A stretch of 64,000 nt of DNA from contig JAPZUD010000002.1 in NCBI GenBank assembly GCA_027533425.1, positions 402,597 through 466,596 on the forward strand, given 5' to 3'. The notes beneath the pieces are model-generated. The model did no database searches, was not told the origin of the DNA, and worked only from the letters and a program-made list of their open reading frames with translations. This DNA comes from Beijerinckiaceae bacterium (GTDB lineage: Bacteria; Pseudomonadota; Alphaproteobacteria; Rhizobiales; Beijerinckiaceae). Each line of letters starts with the position of its first letter. Within the stretch, counting starts at the first letter, position 1. Of the stretch, positions 63,943 through 64,000 are shown piece after piece. A program made the position numbers and the translations under genes.

Positions 63943-64000
63943 GCCCTAAATCAACCCAAGGACTCTCCCCATAACCGGAGGAAAGTCGGGTCTCAGGTCA

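Larger units (their letters stand above)
62782..64000 (+). mobile_element. IS3-family insertion sequence (IS407-like group)
   Basis: A 1,219-bp element with two overlapping transposase genes. The left end begins TGACCTGAGACCC (from 62782) and the last bases of the window, on the opposite strand, read TGACCTGAGACCCG, so both inverted repeats are present and the window may stop exactly at the IS end. The terminal TGA...TCA is usual for IS3-family elements. The target-site duplication cannot be seen because the right flank is missing. Confidence 0.9.

Overview
The window is a GC-rich bacterial chromosome segment that looks like an alphaproteobacterium of the order Hyphomicrobiales (Rhizobiales). 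The evidence is gene content: a MucR/Ros regulator, a DnaA-C-terminal-like protein coupled to a DUF6456 protein, a DUF5330-like protein, PrtD-type secretion, and RkpA/RkpG capsule genes of the kind known from Sinorhizobium. I cannot name the genus.

Bases 1-46,000 are mostly housekeeping and small accessory genes on both strands. They include the 3' part of a class A penicillin-binding protein, a DUF1214/DUF1254 pair, a lipoprotein, a peptidoglycan-binding protein with DUF1491, a degenerate histidine-kinase-like membrane protein, sufE, mucR, msrB, oligopeptidase B, Fe-superoxide dismutase, a YdjC deacetylase, a GT2 glycosyltransferase and murJ. These are followed by a His-rich/DUF305 pair, transporters, an aminotransferase, a haloacid dehalogenase, an M20 peptidase, a tandem of three paralogous secreted proteins, a HerA-like ATPase, hydrolases, a pyroglutamyl peptidase, an asparaginase, a PfkB kinase, and a spermidine-synthase-like membrane protein. 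At 39,035-41,874 lies a complete EF-P modification set: efp, divergent from epmA-epmB.

Bases 41,900-62,550 are a cell-surface region. They hold a type I secretion ABC transporter and adaptor, a GDP-L-fucose synthase, a UDP-glucuronate 4-epimerase, a 2,465-residue RkpA-type polyketide/fatty-acid synthase, an RkpG-type alpha-oxoamine synthase, a serralysin-like RTX metalloprotease, and a KpsM/KpsT/KpsE-type polysaccharide exporter whose KpsM is fused to a large TPR domain. Together they suggest a K-antigen-like capsule: sugar nucleotides from Fcl and the epimerase, a lipid made by RkpA/RkpG, and export by Kps. A secreted protease probably leaves through the PrtD-type system. Base composition and codon use become visibly more AT-rich from about 57,480, inside the RTX repeats, to about 62,780, suggesting recent acquisition of the export genes. 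The window ends in an IS3-family element (62,782-64,000) with matching terminal inverted repeats.

The most distinctive observations are a 26-bp tandem duplication at the rkpA/rkpG junction that preserves stop-start coupling through a nine-codon mini-ORF, the TPR-KpsM fusion, the composition break inside the protease gene, a MucR without most zinc ligands near a perfect CRP-type operator, and three tandem paralogous exported proteins of unknown function.
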